Assembly (NCBI GenBank): GCA_021432605.1
Contig: MU271143.1
Span: 1,249,277-1,313,276 of the forward strand
Direction of reading: 5' to 3'
Length of the DNA stretch: 64,000 bases
From: Coniochaeta sp. PMI_546
Lineage: Eukaryota; Ascomycota; Sordariomycetes; Coniochaetales; Coniochaetaceae
Shown here: one piece after another, positions 22,677-33,450 of the stretch
How positions within the stretch are numbered: the first letter of the stretch is position 1
Layout: each line of letters begins with the position of its first letter
Notes under the pieces: generated by a model
What the model saw: only the letters and a program-made list of their open reading frames with translations
Databases searched by the model: none
Told to the model about the DNA's origin: nothing
Translations under genes and position numbers: made by a program

Positions 22677-24505
22677 CTATTGTAATTTTCCCCGTTTATC
22701 AACAACCTCTGCGTCGCCAGCTTCCTCAAGTGCCTGCTGGCTCGGTAGCTCCTTCTTCTTCGAGGGCAGGTCGTCGCGCCGTAACTTCCAACCACCGCCC
22801 CAGCCGACCCAGCCAGTCTCTCTTGGTCCTCGGGCAAATGCAATGATGAGAGCTAGCCCGACAAATCCGACTAGAGAATGTCAGTCCTTCGTTCCGCTAT
22901 GAACAACAAAGAGTTTCGGACAAAGATCTTGTACTCACTGCTACACCCTCCGCTGTAAGTCCACCCTCCCTGAGCGAAAAGCCGATTGCCCACTGCCGTG
23001 CCCGTCAGCTGCCCACAGAAGGAGAGCAACATGTAGCCCGTGTTGATGCGGTTCCGAGCGTCAGGCCGAAGCGTGTAGATGGATGACCTGAGGGCGATGT
23101 TGGCGAACTGAGCCCCGATGTCAATGGTGATGGCCTGTATGATCGGCCCTGCGACATTGTGCGACCCGACGAAGGTGCCGATGATCACGCCCACTAGCTC
23201 AATCAGCAGACCGAAGATGGCCGACGTCAGGGGCACGATTTTGTCCAGGATCAGACGGCTGTAGATCGGCGCGCTGAGGATGATTACTATGCCGATGAGG
23301 CCGAAGAGGCCTATGACGATGGAGGAGTAGTTGTAGGGAGACTGGGAGAGGAGGAATGACAAGGTCGTCCAGTAGGAGGTAAATATTGCAGAAGTTAGGT
23401 AAGTGATTAACGCTGCCTGGAGGAGGAGAGGCTCTGTGAAGAGGAGGTAGAAGATGCTGTACATCATCTTAATGTAATGCAGTCCCTCAGGATTCTTGGA
23501 CGGGTAATCTGGCATGAAGAAGTAGAGGAGGATGACAATGAGGTACTGGGTACCGAGCCCAAACCAGTAGATGTTGCGCCAGTCGGTATAGTTGGCGACG
23601 ATACCAGAAAGGAGCCTATCGAGAGGTTAAGATCCCAACCATGCAGGTAGACAGGTACTCAACTTACCGGGCGATCATCATGCCCATTGCCATTCCGGAC
23701 ACAACTATGGCAAGGGAACTGGCTCTTCGCGCTGGAGGTGCCAGATCTCCCACTAGGGGGAGCATGAGCTGCGGAGTGACAGTGGTGACGCCGCAAAGGA
23801 AGGACACGACCTGGAAGGCCACGAATGATGTTGTCAGGCAAAGGACCAGCCACTTGTCTATAATTAGTATGCGCGAACCCATCATGGTAGAGGTGTACAT
23901 GATTGGACAAACGTACCAAGGTGGCGGTAAACGCAACAAGGCCAAGGATGAACGGCCTGCGACGGAAGAGGTCCCCCAGGGGACAGATGAATAATAATCC
24001 GGTGGCATAGCCAGCTTGCATCAGAGTAGCAACTGACGAGGCTCTCTCGAAAGACACATCAAAGGTTTTGGCGATCTTGAAGAGAATGGCCTGGTTGTAG
24101 TATAGGGTGGCAACTGTAAACGCTCCTGCCTGTTCTCTTTGTGAGCTTGTCAGTCCTCTCGCGCAGCTGTCTAGTGCCAAGACTTACGAGTGCAAAGAGT
24201 ATGTTAAGCCACACGGTGAACTTAGGAGGGTTATTGGGATCATATCGTGTTGTACTTGGTTTCCAATGCCATATTCGCCGTATCGCGCCCGCTTTCACCG
24301 GCGTTGTGTCACTCCCCGCCATCGAAATGGTCTCCTCATCGGAAGTGGCATTCTCGGCAAACACGCCCTGTGAGCCGTCGACATCTTTCGAGGGATCGCA
24401 CCGCTTCTCTGAACCATCCTTGCGATCGGTCAGAGATCGCTGTGGTGGTTCGTCCTCCCCGCCGGTCTTCCCCCTAGTCGATGTGCTGTGCTGGTCGCCT
24501 GCCAT
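22677..24505 (-). CDS. MFS transporter, 12 TM, DHA1-like
   Basis: Five exons (24505-24188, 24129-23917, 23852-23668, 23615-22939, 22870-22677) encode 528 residues, and every junction keeps frame. A polar, Ser/Asp/Glu-rich N-terminal tail of about 90 residues precedes the first membrane helix (FTVWLNILFAL). Motif A between helices 2 and 3 is PLGDLFRRRPFILG. TATLWLVLCLTTSF marks helix 3 and confirms the choice of the GACAAG acceptor at exon 3 (the nearer TATAG would break the frame). DWRNIYWFGLG precedes helix 6. The C-terminal tail is Lys-rich. The layout resembles the uncharacterised fungal relatives of bacterial DHA1-type exporters such as YnfM. The substrate cannot be told. It is tail-to-tail with the ankyrin-CorA gene, with 248 bases between the stop codons. 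Confidence 0.88.
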
Positions 24506-25709
24506 GGTTTGCTGCGGTAGCGAAGGGGCTCTGACTGGAAGCATGAAGCAGACCCTAGTTGGTCGTCGAGATGAGTCGGTGTATCGACCTTTCGACCATC
24601 CTCCGATAGCCGAATATAACACTATTCCCCAGCGGTCTCATTCCTCGCGACCAAATGCTCCAACGTGACCTATCACTGATGCCAAGCAGAACCTGAGATC
24701 TTGCGATGCCTCATATCAACTCTCCCCCTGATACTAGCAACTAGGAGTATCTGCGCAAAAGAAATCGCAAACTCAAAACACCGGGAAATGAGGAATAAAG
24801 TTTTGGAACACAGTTGTCAAAGTAAAGTAAAGTGACGCCATTGTACTAGTGATCCGTAGCTCAGACTTTCGGAGTTAACTCTGCCGAGGGGGTTGAAGTC
24901 AGACTGAACCCTCATCCTGCATCGGAGTTATACCCGGCCATCGGCCGGCACCGGCACTGGCTTCCGACCACTTTGCCATGTTTACTACCCCTATCCACCG
25001 CTACCTAGTGTCTTCTGCAAAGACTGTGTATGATGTCTGGTCTGTATTGGCAATAGCACTGACGATATCTTGCACGAATTAGCCGCTGCAATCGACATGT
25101 GGAATTAGAAGGTCAACCGGGAACTTACATGCACCATCGTGCTGGGAGAACAAGGCCAAGAGGTTATGTGACGCTTCCAGATACAGTCTGGCACTGCTCA
25201 CTTGAGGCTTCTTGCTGATTATCGCATCTGTTTCAGGCGTGGAGTAAATCTTGACTCTCTGGTGATGGTCGTGTGCTCTCAAAGGCAACAACAAGAGCAT
25301 TGTTCCACGTCGACGAGCATAATGTATAAACAATGCCATTATCCCCGCAAAGAACTCCTTGCATTAATCGTCACAAGGAAGTACTTGTAGGCGCATTGTT
25401 TCGCTGCGCAAAGCACATTGTGCAATGAATGATATTGTGACACGGGCTCTCTCTCTCTCTACAGAAAGTCACTGACTTGTTTGGTGAGAATAACGTCTTT
25501 CTTGGATAAAAAAACAGAGAGCCTCACGGAGGGTCATCGTTCGGCCATATAAGAGACCAGCTCTTGGTAAGTGCTGCTGTCAGGTTGGACTCACCATCAT
25601 CTGATACTCTTTCGAACTGAACCAACATCAACTTATCATCTGAGCTGTCATCTATTCTCACCTCACACAAACAGATAACACTTGTCAAAGACGAATCTTC
25701 CACTTCACC
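24506..25709. other. Divergent promoter region
   Basis: The stretch lies between the MFS gene (minus) and the Cys-rich orphan (plus). It contains a CT dinucleotide run at about 25446-25461 and a TATA element at about 25546, listed separately. The last 100 bases are pyrimidine/A-rich like a fungal 5' leader. No gene is supported. Confidence 0.5.
25546..25555 (+). promoter_or_regulatory. TATA-like element of the Cys-rich orphan gene
   Basis: The sequence CCATATAAGAG lies about 160 bases upstream of the ATG at 25710. It is followed by a CT/A-rich leader, the usual arrangement for a strongly expressed fungal gene. The call is by position and sequence only. Confidence 0.45.
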
Positions 25710-26273
25710 ATGTCAAACAGGTGGAAACACGACTTAGGGGACGACCTGGTGGAGCTCTGCGATGGCACGGTGCGCATCGCATACGACGCCGACACACAGA
25801 TCTACACCTGGCAGCGCCCAGACGGCGTGAAGCTGCAAGGGCCTGAGTACGGCCCCTTGACGGTTGTGCAGCAGTGGCGGCCTCCGCCTCCTCCCCCGCG
25901 CGGTACCCCCTGGCCCTGTAGCTGTTGCGGCGAGGATAAAAATGCGCGCCCGTCATGGTGCGAGTGTGGCGGCGGGGAATGCCCGGTGAAGAAGTACGAT
26001 ATCCCTTGTGTGAAGTGCGCTAAGCACTGCGATGCCGCCTGGCACCGGATGAAGCCAGGCGAACCCTTGAATATCACGACCCCGTATTACACAAGGCCGG
26101 CCGCGGCTGAACAACCGCTCCCTTCCGGTCCGGCAGCGACGACGTTTGATGGGTTGGTCGGGCGGGGGATAGTGCCAAGATCGGCGATCGCCTCGGCGTC
26201 CAGGGATGACATGAAGAAGCCCAAAGGGAGACTCTTGACGTTGCTGACGGGCCTTTTCAAGCAGAAGGGCTAG
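25710..26273 (+). CDS. Cys-rich orphan protein, 187 residues
   Basis: This single-exon gene has no signal peptide or membrane segment. Residues 11-55 form a small beta-rich unit (DGTVRIAYDADTQIYTW, GPEYGPLTVV). Residues 58-65 are a poly-Pro stretch. Residues 70-107 contain nine cysteines (70, 72, 73, 84, 86, 91, 100, 103, 107) in CxCC, CEC and CVKCAKHC arrangements, probably a metal-binding unit. The C-terminus is basic and ends in a short amphipathic segment (GRLLTLLTGLFKQKG). The YDADTQxYTW...YGPL part recalls a short segment seen near LysM-type modules in other fungal proteins, but I would not name it on that basis. A TATA element, a pyrimidine-rich leader and downstream AATAAA-like sequences at about 26450 support a real transcript. 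Function is unknown. Confidence 0.7.
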   Translation: MSNRWKHDLGDDLVELCDGTVRIAYDADTQIYTWQRPDGVKLQGPEYGPLTVVQQWRPPPPPPRGTPWPCSCCGEDKNARPSWCECGGGECPVKKYDIPCVKCAKHCDAAWHRMKPGEPLNITTPYYTRPAAAEQPLPSGPAATTFDGLVGRGIVPRSAIASASRDDMKKPKGRLLTLLTGLFKQKG

Positions 26274-26954
26274 ACTAGCGATGGCAGACAGGTAAGCTTG
26301 GATGTGTTTGCTAACTCTTGCAGGCAAGAGATCATAGGAGCAGGTCTTCATAATTCTGACCTTCTTTCGTGTTGCGACGCAGTCGTTTTGGAGAATCATT
26401 TTGACGATGCTGCCATTTCCTTGGTTCGGGCTCGTGGTAGATACCGAAAATAAAATAAGAATGATGCGATCTTTGTGCCCTGCCAAATAACTTACCTCCC
26501 GTGTGTGATGTGAGAATATTTAATGACCATGTAGTGATCCGTCAAGTAGAGCTAGGCTGTAGTATTTCAGTGAGGAGATCTGAATGGGTTCGAGTAGTGA
26601 CCTTGTATCGTCCATTTGACAACCAGGCTAGACTCTTCGATGAAAACGCCACGAGGCCTTGATATGTCCTGTCAGTGCGGCTGAAATGCAGCGTCGCGAA
26701 ATGGGTGGTGCATATCAAATGGCGCATCGAACACTTTCACATTAAACATGGAAGCTGAAAAGGGTGGCGCCGCCAAGGATCATGACCATCCCCAAGGAGG
26801 CGTCTAGCCTGAGGCTCTGGTCGAGTTGTTCTGCCAGGCTGATCATCCTCACCGCAGTTTTTTTCATCACCGCTCTTCTCCTAGATATGTAAACTCCCTT
26901 CCGCAGCTGTGGTGCGAAGAGATAACGGATTCCAGACTCGACTCCAAGTTCGCG
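26274..26954. other. Intergenic region
   Basis: This region holds the 3' flank of the Cys-rich orphan (AAAATAAAATAAG at about 26447-26459 is a possible polyadenylation signal) and the promoter side of the CFEM gene. No further gene or repeat is seen. Confidence 0.5.
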
Positions 26955-28222
26955 ATGCTAGTCCGCTCGTCGATTTCACTCGGCCTCCTGGTCTCGAGAA
27001 CGGGAGCCGTGGACTTGAGATTCCGTCATGCGAAACTGCAAGGACCCCCAGCAGTCTTACCGATGGTCACTGGTGCTCCGTTGCCTGCGACCGTCGAGTT
27101 GAGACTAGCCAAGCGTCAATCGACCGATGACTTTCGAGTTCCGGATTGTGCTACATCATGCCTCTCATCTGCAGTGGTTAGCCACACGAACTGCCAACTC
27201 TTCGAGCACTCCTGCACATGTGATGTTGAGAATGCTTTGTACATCTATGCCGCAGCCGAGCCGTGTTTGTACATGGCGTGTGGTTATACAAATAGTAGGC
27301 GCTGCTGCTTCCCTCTGAATTTAGCATTGCCAGTCAGTCGGACTTGGCTCTCTCACTGACGGAAACCTCAGATGTGATGTACATGCTCAGTCAGGATTGC
27401 ATCACTTACATGCGCACTGCAAGTACCGCGACCACGACGGCCACCAAGAAGTTGACTTCGACAGACTCCCCTAGCACTTTCACTGCAACAAAGACAGAGA
27501 GCAACGGTTCAGTGGCCACAATAACGGCCGTCATCAACCCAACATCCTCCTCGACGACGTCGGCAGCGTCCCCGTCGTCGGATACGCAACAAACCGAGTT
27601 GTCCAAGGGAGCAGTTGCTGGCATTGCTGTGGGTGCCACCCTGGGTGGGCTATTCATCATCGCCATCGTTGCATACTTGATCTATCGATGCAGGTCCAGC
27701 AGGAAGGCAGACCGTCCGGGAGAAGCAGCTGCAGTAGCGATAGCTTCACATCAGAACCCACCACCCACTCGTTCAGACGATAGAGCAGAGCTTCAGGGTC
27801 AGGGAAAGCAAGTTACCCCGTCTATTGTGTCAGCCACGCCCGTGTCCGCCCTAGATGCTTCAGCCGGCGGCGTGTCACCGAACACAGCAAGCGCAAGTCT
27901 GATGCCAAGCACGGTGACAACAACCCCAAGTCCGCCGCCACTTGGACATCAGTTGGGCTTGGTCCAGCACTCTAGCATCAGCTGGCAGCCACCTTACACG
28001 CAGCAACCGCAGATGTTTCAGGCTGTGCCATCGGCCCAAGGCGGTTTCGTTATGGTCCCTGTTCAGCCGTTTCCTGGCCAGACTACGGAGTTAGCTGCCC
28101 GAGGCGGGGATATGGGAGCGGTTGAAGTGGCCGGAGACTCAAATGTGCATCGGCAGCATGAGTTACCGACTCAGGTATACAGCACGGGTCCGTATGAGAT
28201 GCTGGCACCCAAAGGCAGTTGA
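26955..28222 (+). CDS. CFEM-domain single-pass membrane protein
   Basis: Two exons (26955-27294, 27372-28222) encode 396 residues. The donor is GTAGGC and the acceptor CCTCAG follows a CTGAC branch; nearer AGs break the frame. The N-terminus has a short hydrophobic stretch (ISLGLLVS), a weak signal peptide. Residues about 57-125 form a CFEM-like Cys module (PDCATSCLSS, TNCQLFEHSCTCD, PCLYMACG, then QDC). A Thr/Ser-rich stem follows, then one membrane helix (about 193-220; GIAVGATLGGLFIIAIVAYLIYRC) with a basic stop-transfer sequence. The cytoplasmic tail of about 175 residues is Pro/Gln/Ser-rich. CFEM modules occur in fungal surface proteins, some heme-binding and some receptor-like. The stem-helix-tail layout resembles wall-stress sensors such as Mid2 more than the GPI-anchored heme-uptake proteins. 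The Asp expected before the third or fourth Cys for heme binding is not obvious. A sensing role is inferred. Confidence 0.78.
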
Positions 28223-28923
28223 CAATAGTCATGGAATGTGGTTCAGTACTATCAGTCATGTCACTTATATTAGCTTCAGTGTGAGTTACGGTATACTATA
28301 GGATGATTAGCAGGTGACTGAGTAACAGGGTAGATGTCCAAGGAGCAAGCCTATTGCTGATTCGGATCGAAGGGTCAAAGATTTGCTTCGACACGAGTTA
28401 CTCGAGTCGACACACCTGCAGACGGCATCTATCGCCTCTATGTCATATCCTTTCAACTTGAGCGGTATTTTCAGTTGGTTTTTTTTTCTTTTTTTTTCTT
28501 TCTTTTTCTTTTGGGTGGGTTCTTCTTCTCTTGTGTTTGGAAATCCATGTTGCTGTGATGCTGCTGGCAGAGGATGAAGTCTGAGCGCATCAAGCCGGAT
28601 GGTGGCCTTCACCTAGGTGAGTGAGTTGGTTAGCAGGTGGAGCGAATCAAAGCCACTGTGGCGTAGCAAGCTTTGAGGTCCGAGCTCTTAGCGGTACCGT
28701 ACAGCGCCGCAGCATGACGTGGAGTCGCAGGTCAAATGGAAACATCTACCCCACCAGTGCAAAATCAACCTGAAGGTCGACTGCGGGGCAGTATTTCGAG
28801 TTACAATTGTTTCCACGTCTCCGCATTCAGTTTACGCCTGCTCAACTGTCGGCTTCGCAACTATATCGTTGATTTCGGAACTTACACTCACATTCCATAT
28901 TCAGCCCGAGCGATAGCAGCAAC
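28223..28923. other. Promoter region of the eRF3 gene
   Basis: The region contains a 34-base pyrimidine tract (28479-28512), listed separately, about 410 bases upstream of the eRF3 start. No TATA box is obvious, as is usual for housekeeping genes. No gene is seen. Confidence 0.5.
28479..28512 (+). repeat. T-rich pyrimidine tract
   Basis: This is an unbroken run of T with scattered C, 34 bases long, in the 5' flank of the eRF3 gene. Such tracts are common near transcription starts of fungal housekeeping genes and may keep nucleosomes away. That role is general knowledge, not shown here. Confidence 0.75.
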
Positions 28924-31303
28924 ATGTCGAACTACAACTCGTGGGAAGACGACCCTGCTGCGCAGGAGGAGAATCTGGCGCAGCAGACCGGCCAGATGAA
29001 CTTGGGCAACAATCAACAACCTCAGCGCACTGGCTTCCACCCTTCTGCCGCAGGTTTCACGCCGGGGGCGGCCACCTTCACGCCAGGTGCAGCTACGTTC
29101 CAGCCTGGGCAGCCATTTGTGCCCCAAGGTCAGGGCTATAGTCCCTACGGCGGTCAATACGGCCAGCAGCAGCAATACGGCGGTTACGGCAACGTGTATG
29201 GCGGCCAACAAGGTGGCTACTATGGTAAGTTTGTACCATGATGGAAAGCAGGCCAGACATGTCAAGTGCAATAACTGAGTCCACCATGCTCTAGGCAACC
29301 AATATCAAGGCTACCAGCAGCCACAAGGCCAACAACAATACTATCAGCAACCACAACAATTTCAGCAACCGACAACGATCGCCAAGCCACCATCCCAGCC
29401 TCAAGCCGCTGCTTCGGATGCTCAGAAGCCCGCCGCGCAGCAGAAAGCAAAGGTTCTATCGATCGGCGTCCCTGCCGCACCGAAGGAGGAGAGCAAGGAC
29501 GATACGACTGCGCCGCCCAAGGCCAAGGTCCTGTCTATCGGTGTCCCAGCAGCGCCGAAGAAAGAGGCCAAAGACGAGGCTAGCCAAGATCTGCCCGCGA
29601 AGACGGATGTCGGAGCAAAAGCGGTCGCAACCAAGGCCGTTGAGAAGACTACAAAAGACGGTGCCGATAGTAACGCATCTTCTGCTCCTGCATCCGGCCG
29701 GTCGAGTCCTCAACGAGCTGGTGCCAAGCCCTCGGCTAAGGTGGACATTGTCGAGAAAGAACAAACCGCTGACGTCGATGAGGAGACGCTGAAGGAGTTG
29801 TACGGCAAAGAGCATGTTAATATTGTAAGTTTCTCCGACCACGCTATTGTGCAGTGGTAGACGCCTCTAGTTTTGTTTCCATATGCGACTAACATATGTT
29901 TGATAGATTTTCCTGGGCCACGTCGATGCCGGAAAGTCTACCCTTGGCGGATCTATCCTTTACGCGACGGGCATGGTCGACCAACGAACACTCGAGAAAT
30001 ACAAGCGAGAAGCGAAGGAGATGGGCCGTGAGACTTGGTACCTTTCATGGGCTCTGGATCTGACCAACGAGGAGAGGTCAAAGGGAAAGACCGTTGAAGT
30101 CGGACGAGGCTACTTCGAGACCGAGAAGCGGAAGTATTCCATCCTCGACGCTCCCGGCCACAAAAACTACGTGCCCAACATGATTGGTGGTGCTGCCCAG
30201 GCAGATGTCGGCATCCTTGTCATCTCCGCCAGAAAGGGAGAGTACGAGACTGGCTTCGAGAGAGGAGGTCAAACCAGAGAGCGTGAGTCGTCCTTATGAT
30301 CGTATCTTAGATGTGCTTGCTGACTCTGAGACTACAGATGCTATGCTGGCAAAGACTCAAGGTGTAAACAAGCTCGTCGTTGTCATCAACAAGATGGATG
30401 ACCCTACAGTTAACTGGTCAGAGGAGAGATATAAGGAGTGCACAACGAAGCTCGCCACCTTCCTCAAGGGCACCGGTTATAACCTGAAGACTGACGTTTT
30501 CTTCATGCCGGTCGCCGCACAGCAGACTCTAGGGATCAAGGATCGCGTTCCTAAGGACGTCTGCCCCTGGTGGGACGGTCCCTCGCTCCTCGAGTACCTT
30601 GACTCTATGCAGGCACTAGAGCGCAAGCTGTCAGTGCCCTTCATGATGGTCGTTGCCGCGAAGTACCGCGATATGGGAACCATGGTCGAGGGAAAGATCG
30701 AAGCTGGTGTTGTGAAGAAGGGCATGAGCTTAGTCATGATGCCTACCAAGCAACAGGTCGAGGCCACAGCCGTCTACACCGACACTGAAGAGGAAGTTGG
30801 CATCGCTCAGTGCGGTAACCAGACTCGTCTGCGTCTCCGTGGTATCGAGGAGGAAGAGATCTCGGCGGGCTACGTCCTGTGCTCCCCGAAGCGCCTTGTC
30901 CACTGTGTCTCGGCGTTTGAGGCACAAGTGCGCATCATTGAGCTACCAACCATTCTCACGGCCGGGTTCAACTGCGTTCTCCACGTACACTCCGCCATTG
31001 AGGAGGTCACTTTTGCTGCTCTTCTTCACAGTTTGCAGAAGGGCACCGGCCGCAAGAGCAAGAAGCCACCGACACATGCCAAGAAGGGCGACAACTTGAT
31101 CGTTCGGCTGGAGCTGATCGACAAGCAACGGAGCGTTTGCGTGGAAAAGTACGAGGACTATGCACAGATGGGCCGGTTCACACTACGTGACCAGGTAAGA
31201 TTCCCACAGTGAACCAAAATTAAATATGGGGCGTGGGCTAACAAAGGGACTGTAGGGTCAATCGATTGCTATCGGCAAGATTACCAAGCTTATCACCGAG
31301 TAA
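28924..31303 (+). CDS. SUP35: Translation release factor eRF3
   Basis: Five exons (28924-29224, 29295-29824, 29907-30282, 30338-31194, 31256-31303) encode 703 residues. eRF3 is the cytosolic GTPase that works with eRF1 in stop-codon recognition and peptide release. The N domain (1-140) is rich in Gly, Gln, Tyr and Asn with repeats such as FTPGAATFTPGAATFQPG and YGGYGNVYGGQQGGYYG, the composition that makes yeast Sup35 a prion. The M domain is charged and carries KVLSIGVPAAPK twice (about 152 and 177). The GTPase domain starts at about 278 with GHVDAGKST, then DAPGHKN and NKMD, followed by two beta-barrel domains ending GKITKLITE. All G motifs are intact. Fungal homologues share the first intron position in the Gly-rich part only loosely, so this is not used as evidence. 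Confidence 0.97.
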
Positions 31304-32729
31304 GCGTCATGCCCTAGATCCAGTGCCTTAAAGCTGCTGTGGTGGAAGTTTGGTGCCAGGGAGGCATGACTACGGGATTGTGCCTTTTAGAGGGCATGCT
31401 GGCTGGCTAGGCATTGCACAGCGAGCTTGTTACAGTCGAGGGATATGCGGAGACCCGCATGTGCTGTTGGCATACCTTTCGAAAACCCTAAAGTGCAACG
31501 AAGACATAGAAGCTCTAACTCACATTGCCGGGTGGATTGAAAAGTGGTTCAAACGTGAAAGGGCAGCGTCCTCAAGTGGCAGGTTATCAGTGTGGATTGG
31601 CCGTTACCGTCGCTGTGTGCCAACGAGCATCCCTGATTCAAACTGTGAGTAATTAGTACTTGCCAAATGAAAACATCAGAGGACGCCCACTCCATTTCGC
31701 GCGTACTCCACAGATGAAGCTGAGTTTATGGGCTGGGGGTAAGTGTGAGAATATTGAATGGGAACACATAAAGTCAATCTTGAGTTTCCTCCTTGCGAGC
31801 TCCAGATCTCGGGAGTCAGCTTTAGCATGGTATCCAGACAGGTACCGCCGCCTCGCTATTGGCGTGTGATCGCAGATACAAGGGTTTTGGATGGATGTGG
31901 AAGGAGCCGAACTATTGCTTACGGGTCACGGCCAATGTATTATGTCTCCTGTTGCCACAACCGATCTGATTTTAGGGAGGATCCGGTGAGAAGGATTCGA
32001 TGGCTTATACTACGGCTGATGTCAGACCCGCTCTGCAGAAGAAAACATGCACAGACTGCTAGAATTTATAGAGACTCTTCGGCGATTAGAGTCCCTATGC
32101 GAGAGTAAATCACAGGGCCTGTCAGTGTCAGCAGTGGGGGCTGGCGAGCTCTATGAAAGAGTGGCATCAAGAAAGGCTTGATGTGTTCATAGACCCGTTT
32201 CACACCTTCGTCGAAGTCTCTATAAAAACTGGTGTATCAACCTGACGAAGCATGTAGAGTCTAGTCGCCTGAAGTAGTTGCGTGGACGGAGATAAGTAGA
32301 GAGCCTATCGTCAAGTAAAGAAAGCTACGGTAAGCTTAGATCATAGTCTCTATGGTCATACCGATCCAGTCGTTCAGCCTCTCGTCATGTGTCGTGCTTT
32401 CAAGTTCTACAGCCCAAAACCGGTGTGTCTGCCTAGAAAGTAACATCGTGTCGCGGCGGCGCAGGATGAAGATGACCTGCGCCCTTCACATCCAAGCAGC
32501 GGCTCGTGGCTGGATCTGACGTTAGGCGGCATTCGGGGATAGGCCAAGACACCTTCCACTTTAGACCGACGATGGGTACCACTTACACCTCTCCCATTGA
32601 TATAAAGCCAGGCCATATTCACTGCCAGACAAACCATCCGTCAGCCCACAACCACCAACACACTTCTCAACACAATCATCGCACCTCAAGAAACCTTCAC
32701 ACCACCCACAAACACCATTCAACATCAAC
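31304..32729. other. Intergenic region, about 1.4 kb
   Basis: This stretch holds the eRF3 3' flank and the CAP gene promoter. Frames up to about 115 codons occur (31350-31652, 31758-32108 plus) but have no recognisable domain, signal or splice logic. The TATA element at 32600 and a C/A-rich leader belong to the CAP gene. No repeats were seen. Confidence 0.5.
32600..32607 (+). promoter_or_regulatory. TATA box of the CAP-domain gene
   Basis: ATATAAAG lies about 125 bases upstream of the ATG at 32730. It is followed by a leader rich in CA and CAC, typical of fungal 5' untranslated regions. Its position makes a missed upstream exon with a signal peptide unlikely. Confidence 0.6.
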
Positions 32730-33252
32730 ATGGGTCTCTCCGCCGACCAACAGCAAGGACTCAACATCCAGAACAACGGCCGCAAGCAAAAGGGCCTCGC
32801 CGCCCTTCAGTGGGACGACCACCTCGCCCAGGAAGCCCAGAAATGGGCCAACAACCTCGCGAAGAACATCGGCCACATGCAGCACAGCACCAGCCAGGAA
32901 CGCCCCAACCAAGGCGAGAACCTCTTCTGGGGTATGGCCAGCCCGGGTCCCTACAAGGACCCGTACACGCACGCGGCACAAGGCTGGATGAACGAGGCTG
33001 CCAAGTACCACGGTGAGAAGATCGGCGAGGGGAACTTCTCCGCTTACGGGCATTATAGTAAGTCTCTGACCCTGTTTAGAAAGAGGTAAGGAGTATGGAT
33101 TAGGGTAGCTGACAGATGCGAACTTAGCCCAGTGCATGTGGAAGTCGACTACCCACGTCGGCATGGCCGCTGCCACTGACAACAAGGGCGGAGTCTATGT
33201 TGTCGGACGGTATTCTCCTCCGGGCAACTGGACTGGCCAGAAGCCTTACTAG
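32730..33252 (+). CDS. CAP/PR-1-like (SCP) protein without signal peptide
   Basis: Two exons (32730-33057, 33128-33252) encode 150 residues. The CAP fold is clear: LQWDDHLAQEAQKWANNLA, then QGENLFWG with the conserved Glu, then AYGHYTQCMWKSTTHVGM, the CAP1 signature with His, which is split by the intron after GHY. The end GRYSPPGNWTGQKPY is the CAP2 signature. Secreted fungal Pry/PR-1 proteins bind sterols and fatty acids. Here the start MGLSADQQQGLNIQNN has no signal peptide, and the promoter position argues against an upstream exon. The length is that of the bare domain, as in animal GAPR-1, which is cytosolic and Golgi-associated through an N-terminal MG myristoylation site. The MG start here would fit that idea, but this is inference. 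The gene converges on the DUF7587 gene, with 198 bases between the stop codons. Confidence 0.88.
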
Positions 33253-33450
33253 ACTGCTGTGAGTGAGTTGAAGCATAGCTGGGTGTTGGGTATCTCGGGA
33301 ATATTTACTGGTAGATCATCACATGTTTCGTTTGTATATAGGTACACCATTCCTTGACAAATCATAAACCTCTCCGACCTTGCCTCCAAAGTTGTGCCCG
33401 TCCGGACAGTAAGGGGCTCTAGACAGTTCTGCCAATCAGGAGGTGAAAAT

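Noticed and set aside
15628-24505. Secondary metabolite cluster around the two MFS genes
   Set aside because: No PKS, NRPS, terpene cyclase, P450 or methyltransferase gene was seen between or beside them.
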